A DNA stretch of 64,000 nt from Candidatus Ribeiella danica (GTDB lineage: Bacteria; Chloroflexota; Chloroflexia; Chloroflexales; Roseiflexaceae), in assembly GCA_016717335.1 (NCBI GenBank), contig JADKFS010000010.1:186001-250000 (forward strand). Reading direction: 5' to 3'. The notes under the pieces are model-generated. The model was not told the origin of the DNA and did no database searches. It worked only from the letters and a program-made list of their open reading frames with translations. This document shows positions 25,196 to 33,764 of the stretch, in pieces. The translations under genes and the position numbers were made by a program. Every line of letters begins with the position of its first letter. The stretch's first letter is position 1.

Positions 25196-26638
25196 ATGTT
25201 TCCGGCCGATCCGACGATGCAGCAGACATTCGCCGAGAATGTCTGGTTGCACTTTTTCCAGATGGGGCACTCGTCCAGTACCTCCGCGCGGCCCTCGACG
25301 ATCCTCGTTCGCGGGGAGGGGTCGCGCGTGTGGGACCAGGACGGCAAGCTGTACATCGACGCGCTTGCCGGCCTTTTCTGTGTGAACGCGGGCTATGGCC
25401 GCCGCGAGATTGTCGACGCGGTGGCGGCCCAGCTGATGGACATCTCCTACGTCTCCCCCTTCTCGTTCCCCAGCCTACCGCAGATCCAGCTCGCCGGGCG
25501 GCTTGCCGAGATCAGCCCGATGGGCCCGCAGACCCGCACCTTCTTCGTGACCGGCGGCTCCGAGGCGGTCGAGACCGCGCTCAAGCTCGCCAAATCCTAC
25601 CAGCGCAAGCGCGGCTTCGCCGAGCGCCACAAGACGATCTCGCGCCGGGCGGCCTACCACGGCACCACCATGGGCGCGCTCTCGGTGAACGGCCTGACCG
25701 GCGTGCGCAACGGCTTCGGCCCGCTCGTGCCCGGCGCGCGCCACGTGCTGCTGCCGCACCACTTCCGCTGCGACTACTGCGCGGGGGCGAGCGCCTGCCG
25801 CGGCACCTGCGCCGACGAGATCGAGCGGCTGATCGAGTTCGAGGGCCCCGAGACGATCGCCGCGATCATCATGGAGCCGGTCCAGAACAGCGGCGGCGCG
25901 ATCGTGCCGCCGCCCGGCTACCTGCAGCGCGTCCGCCAGATCTGCGACCGCTATGGGATCGTGATGATCGCCGACGAGGTGATCTGCGGCTTCGGGCGCG
26001 TCGGCGGCTGGTTTGGGTCGAGCGAGCTCGGCGTGGTGCCCGACGTGATGACCTGCGCCAAGGGCATCACATCCGGCTACGCGCCGCTCGGCGCGGTGAT
26101 GGTGCGCAAGGAGATCGCCGACACGTTTGTCGGCGAGGAGGCCGACAAGTTCATGCACGGCATCACCTTCGGCGGCCACCCGGCCAGCTGCGCGGCCGCG
26201 CTCGCGAACCTGGCGATTATCGAGCGCGAGGGGCTGTGCCAGCGCTCGCGCGATATGGGCGATTACCTCATGCGCGAGCTGCGCGCGGCCGTCGGCGAGC
26301 ACCCCAACGTCGGCGACATCCGCGGCAAGGGCATGTTCATCGCCCTGGAGCTGGTGCACGACCAGGCCAGCATGCGCGCGCTGGAGGAGCCCAACCTGAT
26401 GGCCTGGCTCTCCGACCAGTTCAAGCGCCGCGGGCTGATCTGCCGGGCCGACGACCGGCTCGACCCGGTCATCCAGCTCGCGCCGCCGCTCAGCATCCCG
26501 CAGGAGGACGCCGACCAGGTGGTCGCGATCGTCGCCGACGTCATCCACGCGCTGGGCCGCCGGATGGGCACCCAGCCGACGATGGAGGCGGTCAAGCTGC
26601 CGCAGGCGCTGGCGCTCGAGCTGGAGCGTGGAGCCTAA
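25196..26638 (+). CDS. Class III (omega) aminotransferase
   Basis: A 480-residue PLP-dependent aminotransferase of the aspartate-aminotransferase-family/omega group, which moves an amino group from a terminal amine (beta-alanine, taurine, diamines) to pyruvate or 2-oxoglutarate. Start at 25196 with a CAGGAGG site 6 bases upstream. Landmarks: FFVTGGSEAVETALKLA (PLP phosphate), AAYHGTTMGALS, IIMEPVQNSGG, Asp260 in IADEVICGFGR and the PLP lysine Lys289 in CAKGITSGYAPLGAV. A cysteine cluster at 192, 195, 201 and 205 (CDYC-x5-C-x3-C) sits in the middle; a similar insertion is known from the subfamily that prefers pyruvate, but metal binding is unproven. It is alone on the plus strand. Confidence 0.9.
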   Translation: MFPADPTMQQTFAENVWLHFFQMGHSSSTSARPSTILVRGEGSRVWDQDGKLYIDALAGLFCVNAGYGRREIVDAVAAQLMDISYVSPFSFPSLPQIQLAGRLAEISPMGPQTRTFFVTGGSEAVETALKLAKSYQRKRGFAERHKTISRRAAYHGTTMGALSVNGLTGVRNGFGPLVPGARHVLLPHHFRCDYCAGASACRGTCADEIERLIEFEGPETIAAIIMEPVQNSGGAIVPPPGYLQRVRQICDRYGIVMIADEVICGFGRVGGWFGSSELGVVPDVMTCAKGITSGYAPLGAVMVRKEIADTFVGEEADKFMHGITFGGHPASCAAALANLAIIEREGLCQRSRDMGDYLMRELRAAVGEHPNVGDIRGKGMFIALELVHDQASMRALEEPNLMAWLSDQFKRRGLICRADDRLDPVIQLAPPLSIPQEDADQVVAIVADVIHALGRRMGTQPTMEAVKLPQALALELERGA

Positions 26639-26702
26639 TCGGCTCGCTCGTCCTATACCCCACCCCCTGCCCCCGCCCCTGCCAGGGGCGGGGGAAACGG
26701 TA

Positions 26703-26745
26703 GCTCGTCACGGTGTTTCGGCTCCGCCGAAACACCGTGACGAGC
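26703..26745. repeat. Perfect 20-bp hairpin, family H1, copy 1
   Basis: A 20-bp perfect inverted repeat with a TCC loop, embedded in an about 130-base conserved context (26662-26795) that begins with a caccccctgccc hairpin and ends with attccccctctccc. The same context and hairpin recur at 50228-50360 with two compensatory base-pair changes. It lies between the convergent ends of the aminotransferase and the ABC permease genes, so termination is a possible role, though no T run follows. Confidence 0.8.
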
Positions 26746-26804
26746 CAATAATTCCCCCTCTCCCATTTTGGGAGAGGGGGTTAGAGGGTGAGGGAATAGG
26801 CAAG

Positions 26805-27989
26805 TTACGCCAGTCGCCTGAAGCGCCACTGCGCCAGCGCGGCGGCCAGCACGAACGTGAGCGCGGCGATGATCGCCAGCATCAGCCAGCTGAAGTTGCT
26901 CGGCACAATCCCGCGCAGCATGATCGCCTGGAAGGCCTGGATGGCGTGCGTCAGCGGCAGCGCGTAGCCGACCGCGCGCACCGGCGCGGAGAAGTTCTCC
27001 AGCGGCAGGAAGAACCCGCTGAAGAACATCGACATCAGCAGCACCAGCATCGCCAGCTGGATCGCCTGGCTGTCCGAGGTGGCCCAGGCCGAGATCGAGA
27101 AGCCGATCCCCAGCGACGCCAGCGTGAACAGCACCACCAGACCGGCGAACAGCGCGACGCTGCCCAGGAACGGCACCGCCAGCGGCGTGAACACCAGCAG
27201 CGCCACCAGCGCCGCCGTGATGATCCCGACAAAGATCGTGTAGCCCAGGTATTTGCCGAGCAGCACCTGGTTCAGCGAGACCGGCGCGACGCGGAACAGC
27301 TCCATCGCGCCGAGCAGCCGCTCGCGCACCAGCGACAGCGAGCCCAGCGTCACCGCGATGTGCTGGATGATCAGCGCCAGCACCCCCGGCGCGTAGAAAG
27401 TCATGAAGTCCAGCGCCTGCCCGCGCACGTTCTTGTACTCCGGCCGCACCGGCGAGACCAGCACGTCCGGCGGGATGGTGTTCTGGACGCCGTTCTTCGC
27501 CGCCTCGGCCTGGGCCTGCTGCAGCGCCTTGAGCTGCACCGCGCGGTTGATCTCGTTCACCTGCGCGTAGGCCAGGTACTGGATCCACTGCTCGTTCAGC
27601 GGATTGATCTCGTTGTAGCGGAAGTCGACCGCCGACTGCTCGCCGCGCGCCAGCCGGCCCTCGACGTCGGGCGGCAGCGTCTCGACCACGTCGATCTGGT
27701 TGGAGTCCAGCAGCGCCTGGGCCTCGTTCGCGTCGCTGGTGGTCTTGACCAGCGTGAAGTTGGCGGTGATCGCGTTCTCGAGATCCTTGACGTTCACCTG
27801 GCCGAGCCCCTCCGGCGGCACGACCAGCACCGTCCGCAGCTTGGGCCGCTCGCCCTGGTAGCCGACGCCGAACAGCATCAGGATCAGGAATGGCCCCAGC
27901 AGCAGGCTCAGCACCAGCCTGGGCTGCCGGCGGATCTCGTTCACCTCTTTGCTGAAGAACGACAGCAGGCGAATGATCGGCTTAAACAT
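26805..27989 (-). CDS. ABC-2 type transporter permease
   Basis: A 394-residue exporter permease of the ABC2_membrane_3 layout. One transmembrane helix near the N-terminus (LVLSLLLGPFLILMLFGVG), then a large extracytoplasmic domain (about residues 45-190), then five helices (about 200-385). The ATG overlaps the end of the ATPase gene by 8 bases (ATGTTTAA). Together they form a two-component ABC exporter; the substrate may be a drug, lipid or polysaccharide, and the sequence does not decide. The C-terminus ends WRFRRLA. Confidence 0.9.
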   Translation of the reverse strand: MFKPIIRLLSFFSKEVNEIRRQPRLVLSLLLGPFLILMLFGVGYQGERPKLRTVLVVPPEGLGQVNVKDLENAITANFTLVKTTSDANEAQALLDSNQIDVVETLPPDVEGRLARGEQSAVDFRYNEINPLNEQWIQYLAYAQVNEINRAVQLKALQQAQAEAAKNGVQNTIPPDVLVSPVRPEYKNVRGQALDFMTFYAPGVLALIIQHIAVTLGSLSLVRERLLGAMELFRVAPVSLNQVLLGKYLGYTIFVGIITAALVALLVFTPLAVPFLGSVALFAGLVVLFTLASLGIGFSISAWATSDSQAIQLAMLVLLMSMFFSGFFLPLENFSAPVRAVGYALPLTHAIQAFQAIMLRGIVPSNFSWLMLAIIAALTFVLAAALAQWRFRRLA

Positions 27990-29022
27990 GGGCGTTGCTC
28001 GCTTGCTCTGCGGCGCTCTCCGCCTGCTCCATCAGCTGCACGAAGATGTCGTCGAACGGCGGCACGTACTCCTCGGCCTGCCGGATCGTGATGTTCGGCT
28101 GCTCGCCCAGCGCGCTGAAGATCGCCGGCAGGGTCTTGCCGGCGTCGTCGGCGTAGATGTACAGCAGGCCGGGCTGGCTGCGCGAGCGGCGCACGTCGCG
28201 GATAGCAGGGTGGCGCTGCAAGATCTGCAGCGCGTCCATCATGTGGGCCGGGTCGACGACCAGCCGGATCACCTCGCCGCCAAGCGCCTTGCGCCGCAGG
28301 TTGTCCGGCGTGTCGAGGTGGATCAGCCGGCCCTCGCGCATCACGCCGACCATATCGCAGTAGGCCGCCTCGCCGACGTACTGCGTCGTCACGACCAGCG
28401 TGCGGCCCTCGTCGCGCATCTGGCGGAAGTGCTCCCAGAACTTGCCGCGCAGCACCGGGTCGATCCCGGCGGTCGGCTCGTCGGCGAAGATCAGCAGCGG
28501 GTTGTGGACCAGCGTGCAGGCCAGCTCGAGCCGCCGCTGCATGCCGCCCGAGAGCTGGCTGCCGAGCCGGCGGCGCGCGTCGCTCAGCTCGACGAACTCG
28601 AGCACCTGCTCGAGCGCGCGGCGGCGCTTGAAGTAGCCCATGCCGTAGAGCGAGGCCACGAAGTTCAGATTCTCCCAGACGGTCAGGTTCGGGTAGAGCA
28701 CGAAGTGCTGCGGCATGTAGCCGAGCCGCTCGCGCGCCCGCGGCGTGAAGCGGTGCGGCGTCCGGCCGAGCACCGAGAGCGCGCCCTTGTCGGGCTTGTA
28801 CAGGCCGGTCAGCAGGCGCACCGTCGTGGTCTTGCCGCAGCCGCTCGGCCCGATCAGGCCGAAGATCGCGCCCGGCGGCACCTCGAAGCTCAGGTCGAAC
28901 ACGCCGACATCGCCGCCGAACACCTTCTCCACGTGCTCGGCGCGCACCATCATCTGCGGCAGGTTGGCCTGGATCAGCGCGCCGGAGGTCGCGATCGGGC
29001 GAGTGATTCTCTGTGCGTCCAT
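27982..29022 (-). CDS. ABC transporter ATP-binding protein
   Basis: A 346-residue ATPase subunit. Start at 29022 (MDAQRITRPIATSGAL); a start 8 codons earlier is possible. Walker A GPSGCGKTTT, Q-loop YMPQHF, signature QLSGGMQRRLELA, Walker B LLIFADEPTAGIDP and switch His replaced by Gln (VVTTQYVGEA), as often seen in the DRA/CcmA-like exporter ATPases. The C-terminal 110 residues form the accessory domain typical of ABC-2 exporters. It is translationally coupled to the permease. Confidence 0.92.
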   Translation of the reverse strand: MDAQRITRPIATSGALIQANLPQMMVRAEHVEKVFGGDVGVFDLSFEVPPGAIFGLIGPSGCGKTTTVRLLTGLYKPDKGALSVLGRTPHRFTPRARERLGYMPQHFVLYPNLTVWENLNFVASLYGMGYFKRRRALEQVLEFVELSDARRRLGSQLSGGMQRRLELACTLVHNPLLIFADEPTAGIDPVLRGKFWEHFRQMRDEGRTLVVTTQYVGEAAYCDMVGVMREGRLIHLDTPDNLRRKALGGEVIRLVVDPAHMMDALQILQRHPAIRDVRRSRSQPGLLYIYADDAGKTLPAIFSALGEQPNITIRQAEEYVPPFDDIFVQLMEQAESAAEQASNAHV

Positions 29023-29155
29023 CAATGTTCCTGACTGCTCGCGCAACTGAGGGGCCGGCCCGCGCCACCCCCGCCTTCGCCATAGCTATAGATCCACGCT
29101 GTTGTCTCGGGCGACTGAAAGCAATTAATGTGCCAGTGCTCGGCCCCTCCCCCTG

Positions 29156-29180
29156 CCCCCTCCCCTGCCAGGGGAGGGGG
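29156..29180. repeat. CCCCTCCCCT-GCC-AGGGGAGGGG hairpin with T-rich flank
   Basis: An 11-bp perfect inverted repeat with loop GCC followed by ttctttttcgtgggtgtggggg. An almost identical hairpin plus flank occurs at 55044-55092. Lies between the ABC ATPase start and the end of the next minus-strand gene; on the plus strand it looks like a Rho-independent terminator, but no plus-strand gene precedes it. Confidence 0.6.
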
Positions 29181-29216
29181 TTCTTTTTCGTGGGTGTGGG
29201 GGAGGGCCACCAACCA

Positions 29217-29900
29217 CTACAAGCGATCGCGCAGATCGAGGAGCGCCTGGTGCAGCCGGTCGAGGTAGCCGGCGATCTGCTGCGAGCCCAGGTCGACCTG
29301 CACGGGCACGTTGAGGTGCAGCGGCACGGTCGTCGAGATGTTGACGGTCTGGTCGAAGGCGATCGGCACGGTGGTGCTGATCGGAATGGTCGTGTCGATC
29401 GGCACGGGGATGTCGAAGCTGCCCAGCGCGGTGTCGACCGGCAGGCTGAGCGTCTGGTTGATCCGCACCGACGTGTTGATCGGCACGTCGAGCGAGCGCT
29501 GGATCGGCACGTCGATATCGATCGGCACCTGCTGGTCGATCGGCAGGTCGTAGCGCACCTGGCTGCCCTTGGCCGCCTGCACGCTCTCCGCCAGGCGCTC
29601 GACCTCGCCGCGCAGGGTGCCGCGCACGCTCAGCAGCCGCCCGATCGTCAGCGCGTGGACGATCAGCGAGACCGCCAGCAGCGCGACCATGACCATCTCG
29701 AACGGCCGCAGCTGGCGGCGGGCCGTCTCCGCGGCGACGACCTGGGCCACCCGGGCGGCCTGCAGCTCGGCCACCGCGTCGGCGATCTCAGCGATCTGCT
29801 CGTCGAGCGTGTGATCGCCGACCGGCTCGCGATCTGGCTGGTCCGGCAGGATGTGCGCTGCCTGCGGCATTTCGGGTGGCTCAGAGTAGCTGTTGGACAT
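29217..29900 (-). CDS. Membrane-anchored protein with repeated V-P-I beta motifs
   Basis: A 227-residue protein of unrecognised family. Start at 29900 (MSNSYSEPPEMPQAAH) with GGGAGGG upstream. Acidic cytoplasmic N-terminus, then one transmembrane helix (about 70-92, FEMVMVALLAVSLIVHALTIG) and a short coiled coil. The region about 115-205 is an unusual array of short beta-like words: DLPID, QVPID, DVPIQ, DVPIN, SLPVD, IPVPID, TIPIS, TVPIA, TVPLH, NVPVQ. It ends with an amphipathic helix. The regular alternation predicts a beta-solenoid or a stack of amphipathic strands lying outside the membrane. No partner is evident; it is flanked by repeats on both sides. Confidence 0.7.
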   Translation of the reverse strand: MSNSYSEPPEMPQAAHILPDQPDREPVGDHTLDEQIAEIADAVAELQAARVAQVVAAETARRQLRPFEMVMVALLAVSLIVHALTIGRLLSVRGTLRGEVERLAESVQAAKGSQVRYDLPIDQQVPIDIDVPIQRSLDVPINTSVRINQTLSLPVDTALGSFDIPVPIDTTIPISTTVPIAFDQTVNISTTVPLHLNVPVQVDLGSQQIAGYLDRLHQALLDLRDRL

Positions 29901-29984
29901 CACGCCCTCCCTTGCTTCCACGGCGCGCCGGCCTGCGCGCCCGATCCGCCCGGCTAGTCGCAAGAAGTGTACCAGACTGCAGGT

Positions 29985-30295
29985 GGGGGCAGCGCCCCTG
30001 GACCCCAAGGTGACAAGGTGACAACGTGCCAACGTGCCAACGTGCCAACGTGCCAACAGGCTTGGAACGATGGGCAGGTGACGCGGCCCGTTGCGCCCCG
30101 CCCGGTCGGAATGTGGATGGGCATGCGCCACAGGATCGAACGTGAGACGGCCTCAGTTGCCGGAGGGGGGCCGGGGGAACCGGCGCGGGTTCCCCCGGGC
30201 GGGGGGCCGGGGGCGCAGCGCCCCGGAGATAAAGGTGACAAGGTGACAAGCTGACAAGCTGACAAGGTGGGGGCGTAAGCCCCCGGAAGAGGGCT
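29985..30295 (-). repeat. Dispersed composite repeat, copy 5 (inverted orientation)
   Basis: Fills the gap between the P-I repeat gene and DUF488. In the inverted sense it has the usual order of words: cttgtcag-type octamers, ggggcgctgcgcccccgg, gaacccgcgccggttcc, the cctccggcaact word, gcatgcccatccacattcc and ttggggtccaggggc. Two octamer arrays are present: aaggtgac/aacgtgcc at 30007-30054 (6 copies) and aaggtgac/aagctgac at 30232-30263 (4 copies). Confidence 0.8.
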
Positions 30296-30732
30296 CACAG
30301 GTGCACGATCTCGCACTGCCCGCCGGCCAGGCGCACGATCGCGTCCGCCACGACCAGCCGGTGGCACTCGCCCGCCCTGGCCTCGAAGCACAGCAGCGCC
30401 GACGGCTGGGCGCGCGCCAGCTCCAGCGCGGCCTGCAGCGCCGCGGGCTGCTCGCCGACGATCGCCTCCATCGCCGCGAAGAAGGCCGGGTAGTCGTGCG
30501 CGCGGCGCAGCTCGTCGCGCAGCGGCTTGGGCGTGCCCAGCGCGACGAGGTGGGTGTAGGCGATGCCGGCGCCGGCCAGGTGGGCCGCCAGCCGCTTCTT
30601 GCTGAAGTCCGGCTTGCGGCTGAACGGCAGCTGGCGCACGTCGACGATCTGCGCGATCTGATGCGCCAGCAGCAGGTCGAGGAACGTCTCGATCGTGTGC
30701 CCCTGGTAGCCTGCCGTGTACAGAGTCAGCAT
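30295..30732 (-). CDS. DUF488 family protein
   Basis: A 145-residue soluble protein. It opens MLTLYTAGYQGHTIETFLDLL, has VDVRQLPFSRKPDFSK, and closes with LLCFEARAGECHRLVVADAI; the TxGY, VDVR and C-x-CHR-like elements define DUF488. Function unproven; the family is often found near nucleotide or stress genes. It follows the flavin dehydrogenase gene after 14 bases, so probably the last gene of the 37.6-30.3 kb minus-strand run. Confidence 0.85.
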   Translation of the reverse strand: MLTLYTAGYQGHTIETFLDLLLAHQIAQIVDVRQLPFSRKPDFSKKRLAAHLAGAGIAYTHLVALGTPKPLRDELRRAHDYPAFFAAMEAIVGEQPAALQAALELARAQPSALLCFEARAGECHRLVVADAIVRLAGGQCEIVHL

Positions 30733-30746
30733 GGCGTATCGCTCCG

Positions 30747-32795
30747 CTAGAGTGACCGCTCGATCCGGAACGGCGTGCCCTCGATCGGCTCCTCGTCGAA
30801 CTCGCGCGCGGCCAGGTGTCCGGCAAACACAGCCTGCGCGATGATGCTCGGCGCCTCGGCGTCGCCGATCGTCCGCAGCGTGCGGATGAGGCCCTCCTCG
30901 CGCGCCGCCGCCAGGTCGGACGCCAGCGTGCCGCGCGGCAGACGGTCGGTCACCAGCACCACCGCTTCGCAGGCGATCTCGGTCGTGCGGCCGGTCAGCG
31001 TCGACGTCAGCGTCACGGCGTCGGGGCCGATCGCGCCGAGCGCGGCGCGGGCGTGCAGCTCGACCCCCAGCTCCAGCAGCCGGCGCTGGACCCGCTCCTG
31101 CTCAAGCGTGAACTGCGACCAGTACGAGATCATCGGCGCGGCCGTCACCAGCACGACCTCGCAGCCGCGCCGCGCCAGCAGCTCGGCCAGCACCCCGCCC
31201 ATGTAGTAGTGGTCGTCGTCGTACAGCACCACCCGGCCGTCGGGCAGCCGCTCGGCCATCAGGTCGTCGGGCGTGAAGACGTTCGCCAGCTCGTGCCCGG
31301 GGATCGGGTGGTGCAGCGTTCGCCCGACCCCATCGCGGCGCCAGTCGGCGCCGGTGGCGATCACGATGTGCTCGTAGCCGGACGCGAGCAGGTCGGGCGC
31401 GCTCATCGGGTTGCCCAGGTAGAGGCTGACCGTGGGCAGCTTGCCGATCTGGGTCAGGCGCCAGTCGATCACGCGCCGCCACTCCGCCAGGCCCGGCAGG
31501 CGCGACTCGCGGGCCACGCGCCCGCCCGCCTCGCGCAGCCGCTCGACCAGCGCGACGGTGTAGCCGCGCTGCCCGAGCGCGCGCGCGCACTCCAGGCCGG
31601 CCGGGCCGGCGCCGACCACCAGGATCTCGGCGTCGCCCCGCCGCGGCGCGATCGTCTCGGGGTGCCAGCCGCGGCGCCACTCCTCGCCCATGGTCGGGTT
31701 CTGGGTGCAGCGGATCGGCACGCACTTCGTGTCGCCCGACACGCAGATGTTGCAGCCGATACACTCGCGGATGTCCTCGACGCGCCCCTCGCGGATCTTG
31801 AGCGGCAGGAACGGGTCGGCGATCGACGGCCGCGCCGCGCCGATCATGTCGAGCACGCCGCGCCGGATGGCCGAGACCATCGACTCGGGCGAGGTGTAGC
31901 GGCCGACGCCGACCACCGGCTTGCTGGTGAGCCGCTTGACGAAAGAGATGTACGGCTCCTGGTAGCCCTCCTTCTCGAAGCGCGAGGTCGCCGAGTCGTT
32001 GCTCCAGCCGGCGATGTTGACATCCCACAGGTCGGGCAGCTCGGCCAGCATCGCGACGATCTCATACGCCTCGCCCTGGCCGCTGAGCCCCTCGTCGCCG
32101 AGCAGCTCGTCGACCGCCAGCCGCACCGCGACCGCGCACGTGTCGCCGACCGCATCTTTCGTATCTTCGATCAGCTCGCGCAGCAGGCGGACGCGGTTCT
32201 CGAGGCTGCCGCCGTACTCGTCCGAGCGATCGTTGTAGCGCCGCAGCAGGAAGTGCATCGCCAGGCTCAGGCCGTGGCCGGCGTAGCAGTAGACCAGGTC
32301 GAAGCCGGCGCGCTTGGCGCGCAGCGCCGCGGCGCGGTGCCAGCGCCGCAGGTTGCGGATGTCCTCGCGATCGGCGCGCCGCGCCTGGCCCGGCTCGTAG
32401 CCGGTGCCGCCCATCAGGCCCAGCGCGCTCGGCCCGATCGGCGTCGCGCGCGAGTAGAAGTTCGGCGCGTCGTGGCCGTTGTGGGTCAGCTCGATGCCGG
32501 CCAGCGCGCCGTGGCGGTGCACCGTCTCGGCCATGAGCGCCAGCGCCGGGATGTCGTCGTCGTCCCACAGGCGCCCCTCGATGTAGGGCGCCAGGTCGCT
32601 GCTGTGGTGGATCTCGACCTCCTCGGTGCAGACGACGCCCCAGCCGCCCTCGGCCTTCACGCCGCGCATGGCCGCGAGGCTGCGCGGCATCCGGTAGCCC
32701 ATGCCGTTGCAGTGCGGCACCTGGTAGAAGCGGTTCGGCGCCGTGACCGGGCCGATCTGTACCGGCTCGAAGAGGATGCTGAATGGGTCCGCCAT
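30747..32795 (-). CDS. Trimethylamine dehydrogenase-family FMN / 4Fe-4S flavoprotein
   Basis: A 682-residue enzyme related end-to-end to bacterial trimethylamine, dimethylamine and histamine dehydrogenases. Start at 32795 (MADPFSILFEPVQIGP). FMN TIM barrel 1-335 with Cys29 in FYQVPHCNG at the position that forms the covalent 6-S-cysteinyl-FMN bond in TMADH; active-site Tyr171/His174 (VYCYAGHG) and Asp267 are kept. The 4Fe-4S ligands are Cys345, 348, 351 and 363. ADP-binding Rossmann domains follow (ILVVGAGPAGLECA at about 391). Of the aromatic bowl that binds trimethylammonium in TMADH, Trp264 is kept, but Tyr60 is replaced by Glu59, and Trp355 has no counterpart. The substrate is therefore probably a different amine or another N-methyl compound. 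It follows a DeoR-type regulator. Confidence 0.87.
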   Translation of the reverse strand: MADPFSILFEPVQIGPVTAPNRFYQVPHCNGMGYRMPRSLAAMRGVKAEGGWGVVCTEEVEIHHSSDLAPYIEGRLWDDDDIPALALMAETVHRHGALAGIELTHNGHDAPNFYSRATPIGPSALGLMGGTGYEPGQARRADREDIRNLRRWHRAAALRAKRAGFDLVYCYAGHGLSLAMHFLLRRYNDRSDEYGGSLENRVRLLRELIEDTKDAVGDTCAVAVRLAVDELLGDEGLSGQGEAYEIVAMLAELPDLWDVNIAGWSNDSATSRFEKEGYQEPYISFVKRLTSKPVVGVGRYTSPESMVSAIRRGVLDMIGAARPSIADPFLPLKIREGRVEDIRECIGCNICVSGDTKCVPIRCTQNPTMGEEWRRGWHPETIAPRRGDAEILVVGAGPAGLECARALGQRGYTVALVERLREAGGRVARESRLPGLAEWRRVIDWRLTQIGKLPTVSLYLGNPMSAPDLLASGYEHIVIATGADWRRDGVGRTLHHPIPGHELANVFTPDDLMAERLPDGRVVLYDDDHYYMGGVLAELLARRGCEVVLVTAAPMISYWSQFTLEQERVQRRLLELGVELHARAALGAIGPDAVTLTSTLTGRTTEIACEAVVLVTDRLPRGTLASDLAAAREEGLIRTLRTIGDAEAPSIIAQAVFAGHLAAREFDEEPIEGTPFRIERSL

Positions 32796-32839
32796 TGTGT
32801 CATTACTCCGTCTTAATGCTGGTGCCAAGGATCTGCCGA

Positions 32840-33607
32840 TCAGGCGACGCGAACGTCGACGCCGCGGGCCTGGAGCGCCTGGCGCGCCGCGGGCGGCGCG
32901 GCCGCGTCGGTGACGAGCACGTCGATGTCGTCCACCTGCGCGACCGTCACCAGCGACGTGACGCCGAACTTGCTCGAGTCGAGCAGCGCGACCAGCCTGC
33001 TGGCCGAGGCGATCATCGCGCGCTTCACCTGCGTCTCGCCCATGTTCGGGTCGGTGCAGCCGGCCGCGACGCTCAGCCCGGTCGAGGATAGAAAGACCGT
33101 TCGGGCGTGGACTTCGGCGAAGAAGCGCTCGGCCGAGGGGCCGACGAAGGTGAACGACACGTCGCGCAGGATGCCGCCGCAGCAGATGATCGTGGCATCC
33201 GGCATCAGGCGGCGCAGCTCGTTGGTGGTGTACAGGCCGTTGGTGAGGATCGTGAGCCCGCGCCTGGCCGCCAGGTGCCGCGCCATTGTGGTCACGGTCG
33301 TGCCGCCCTCAAGGATGATGATGTCGCCGTCTTCGACCAGCTGGCTCGCGGCGTAGTGGGCGATCGCCGCCTTGGTCGCGGCGTTCAGATCCTGCTTGGC
33401 GGCGTAGCGCGGCTCGATCGCGGCCTCGCTCTGCCGCAGCGCGCCGCCGTGCGTGCGGCGGATCTGCCCGGCGTCGGCGAGCGCCTGCAGGTCGCGCCGG
33501 ATCGTCATCTCCGACACGCCGTACCTGCGGCTCAGCTCGGCGATGCTGGTGGTGCCCTGGTCCTGGACCTCGCGCAGGATTCGCTCGCGGCGCAGCGCTG
33601 GCAGCAT
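32840..33607 (-). CDS. DeoR/GlpR-family transcriptional regulator
   Basis: A 255-residue sugar-phosphate-responsive regulator. Start at 33607 (MLPALRRERILREVQDQG) with GAAGG upstream; a TTG three codons earlier is less likely. DeoR winged helix-turn-helix at 1-60 (TTSIAELSRRYGVSEMTIRRDLQALADAGQIRRTHGG). The C-terminal DeoRC sensor domain starts at about 78 (DGDIIILEGGTTVTTMARHL, ILTNGL, FVGPSAE, DSSKFG). Family members are relieved by a phosphorylated sugar, which suits the isomerase and kinase genes directly upstream in the same orientation. A 16-bp hairpin separates it from the kinase gene. Confidence 0.92.
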   Translation of the reverse strand: MLPALRRERILREVQDQGTTSIAELSRRYGVSEMTIRRDLQALADAGQIRRTHGGALRQSEAAIEPRYAAKQDLNAATKAAIAHYAASQLVEDGDIIILEGGTTVTTMARHLAARRGLTILTNGLYTTNELRRLMPDATIICCGGILRDVSFTFVGPSAERFFAEVHARTVFLSSTGLSVAAGCTDPNMGETQVKRAMIASASRLVALLDSSKFGVTSLVTVAQVDDIDVLVTDAAAPPAARQALQARGVDVRVA

Positions 33608-33691
33608 GGTCGTCAACCTTCTGCGTGGGGTTCGGGCGCGGCAAGCCGCCCGCGAAAAAGAATGCTTCTGGCGAGCCTTACAGTTCGGAGT

Positions 33692-33726
33692 GGGTGTGAG
33701 GGCGGGCTTCGCCCGCCCTCACACCC
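33692..33726. terminator. 16-bp perfect hairpin with TTC loop downstream of the sugar kinase
   Basis: GGTGTGAGGGCGGGC-type arms around TTC, between the kinase stop and the DeoR gene, both read leftward. No T run. Hairpins of the same style (long G/C arms, TTC loop) lie at 48461-48495. It may attenuate read-through into deoR or stabilise the upstream mRNA end. Confidence 0.5.
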
Positions 33727-33764
33727 CAAGTGTAAAGCGGATCGCTGCCAAGCGAAACCTTGCC

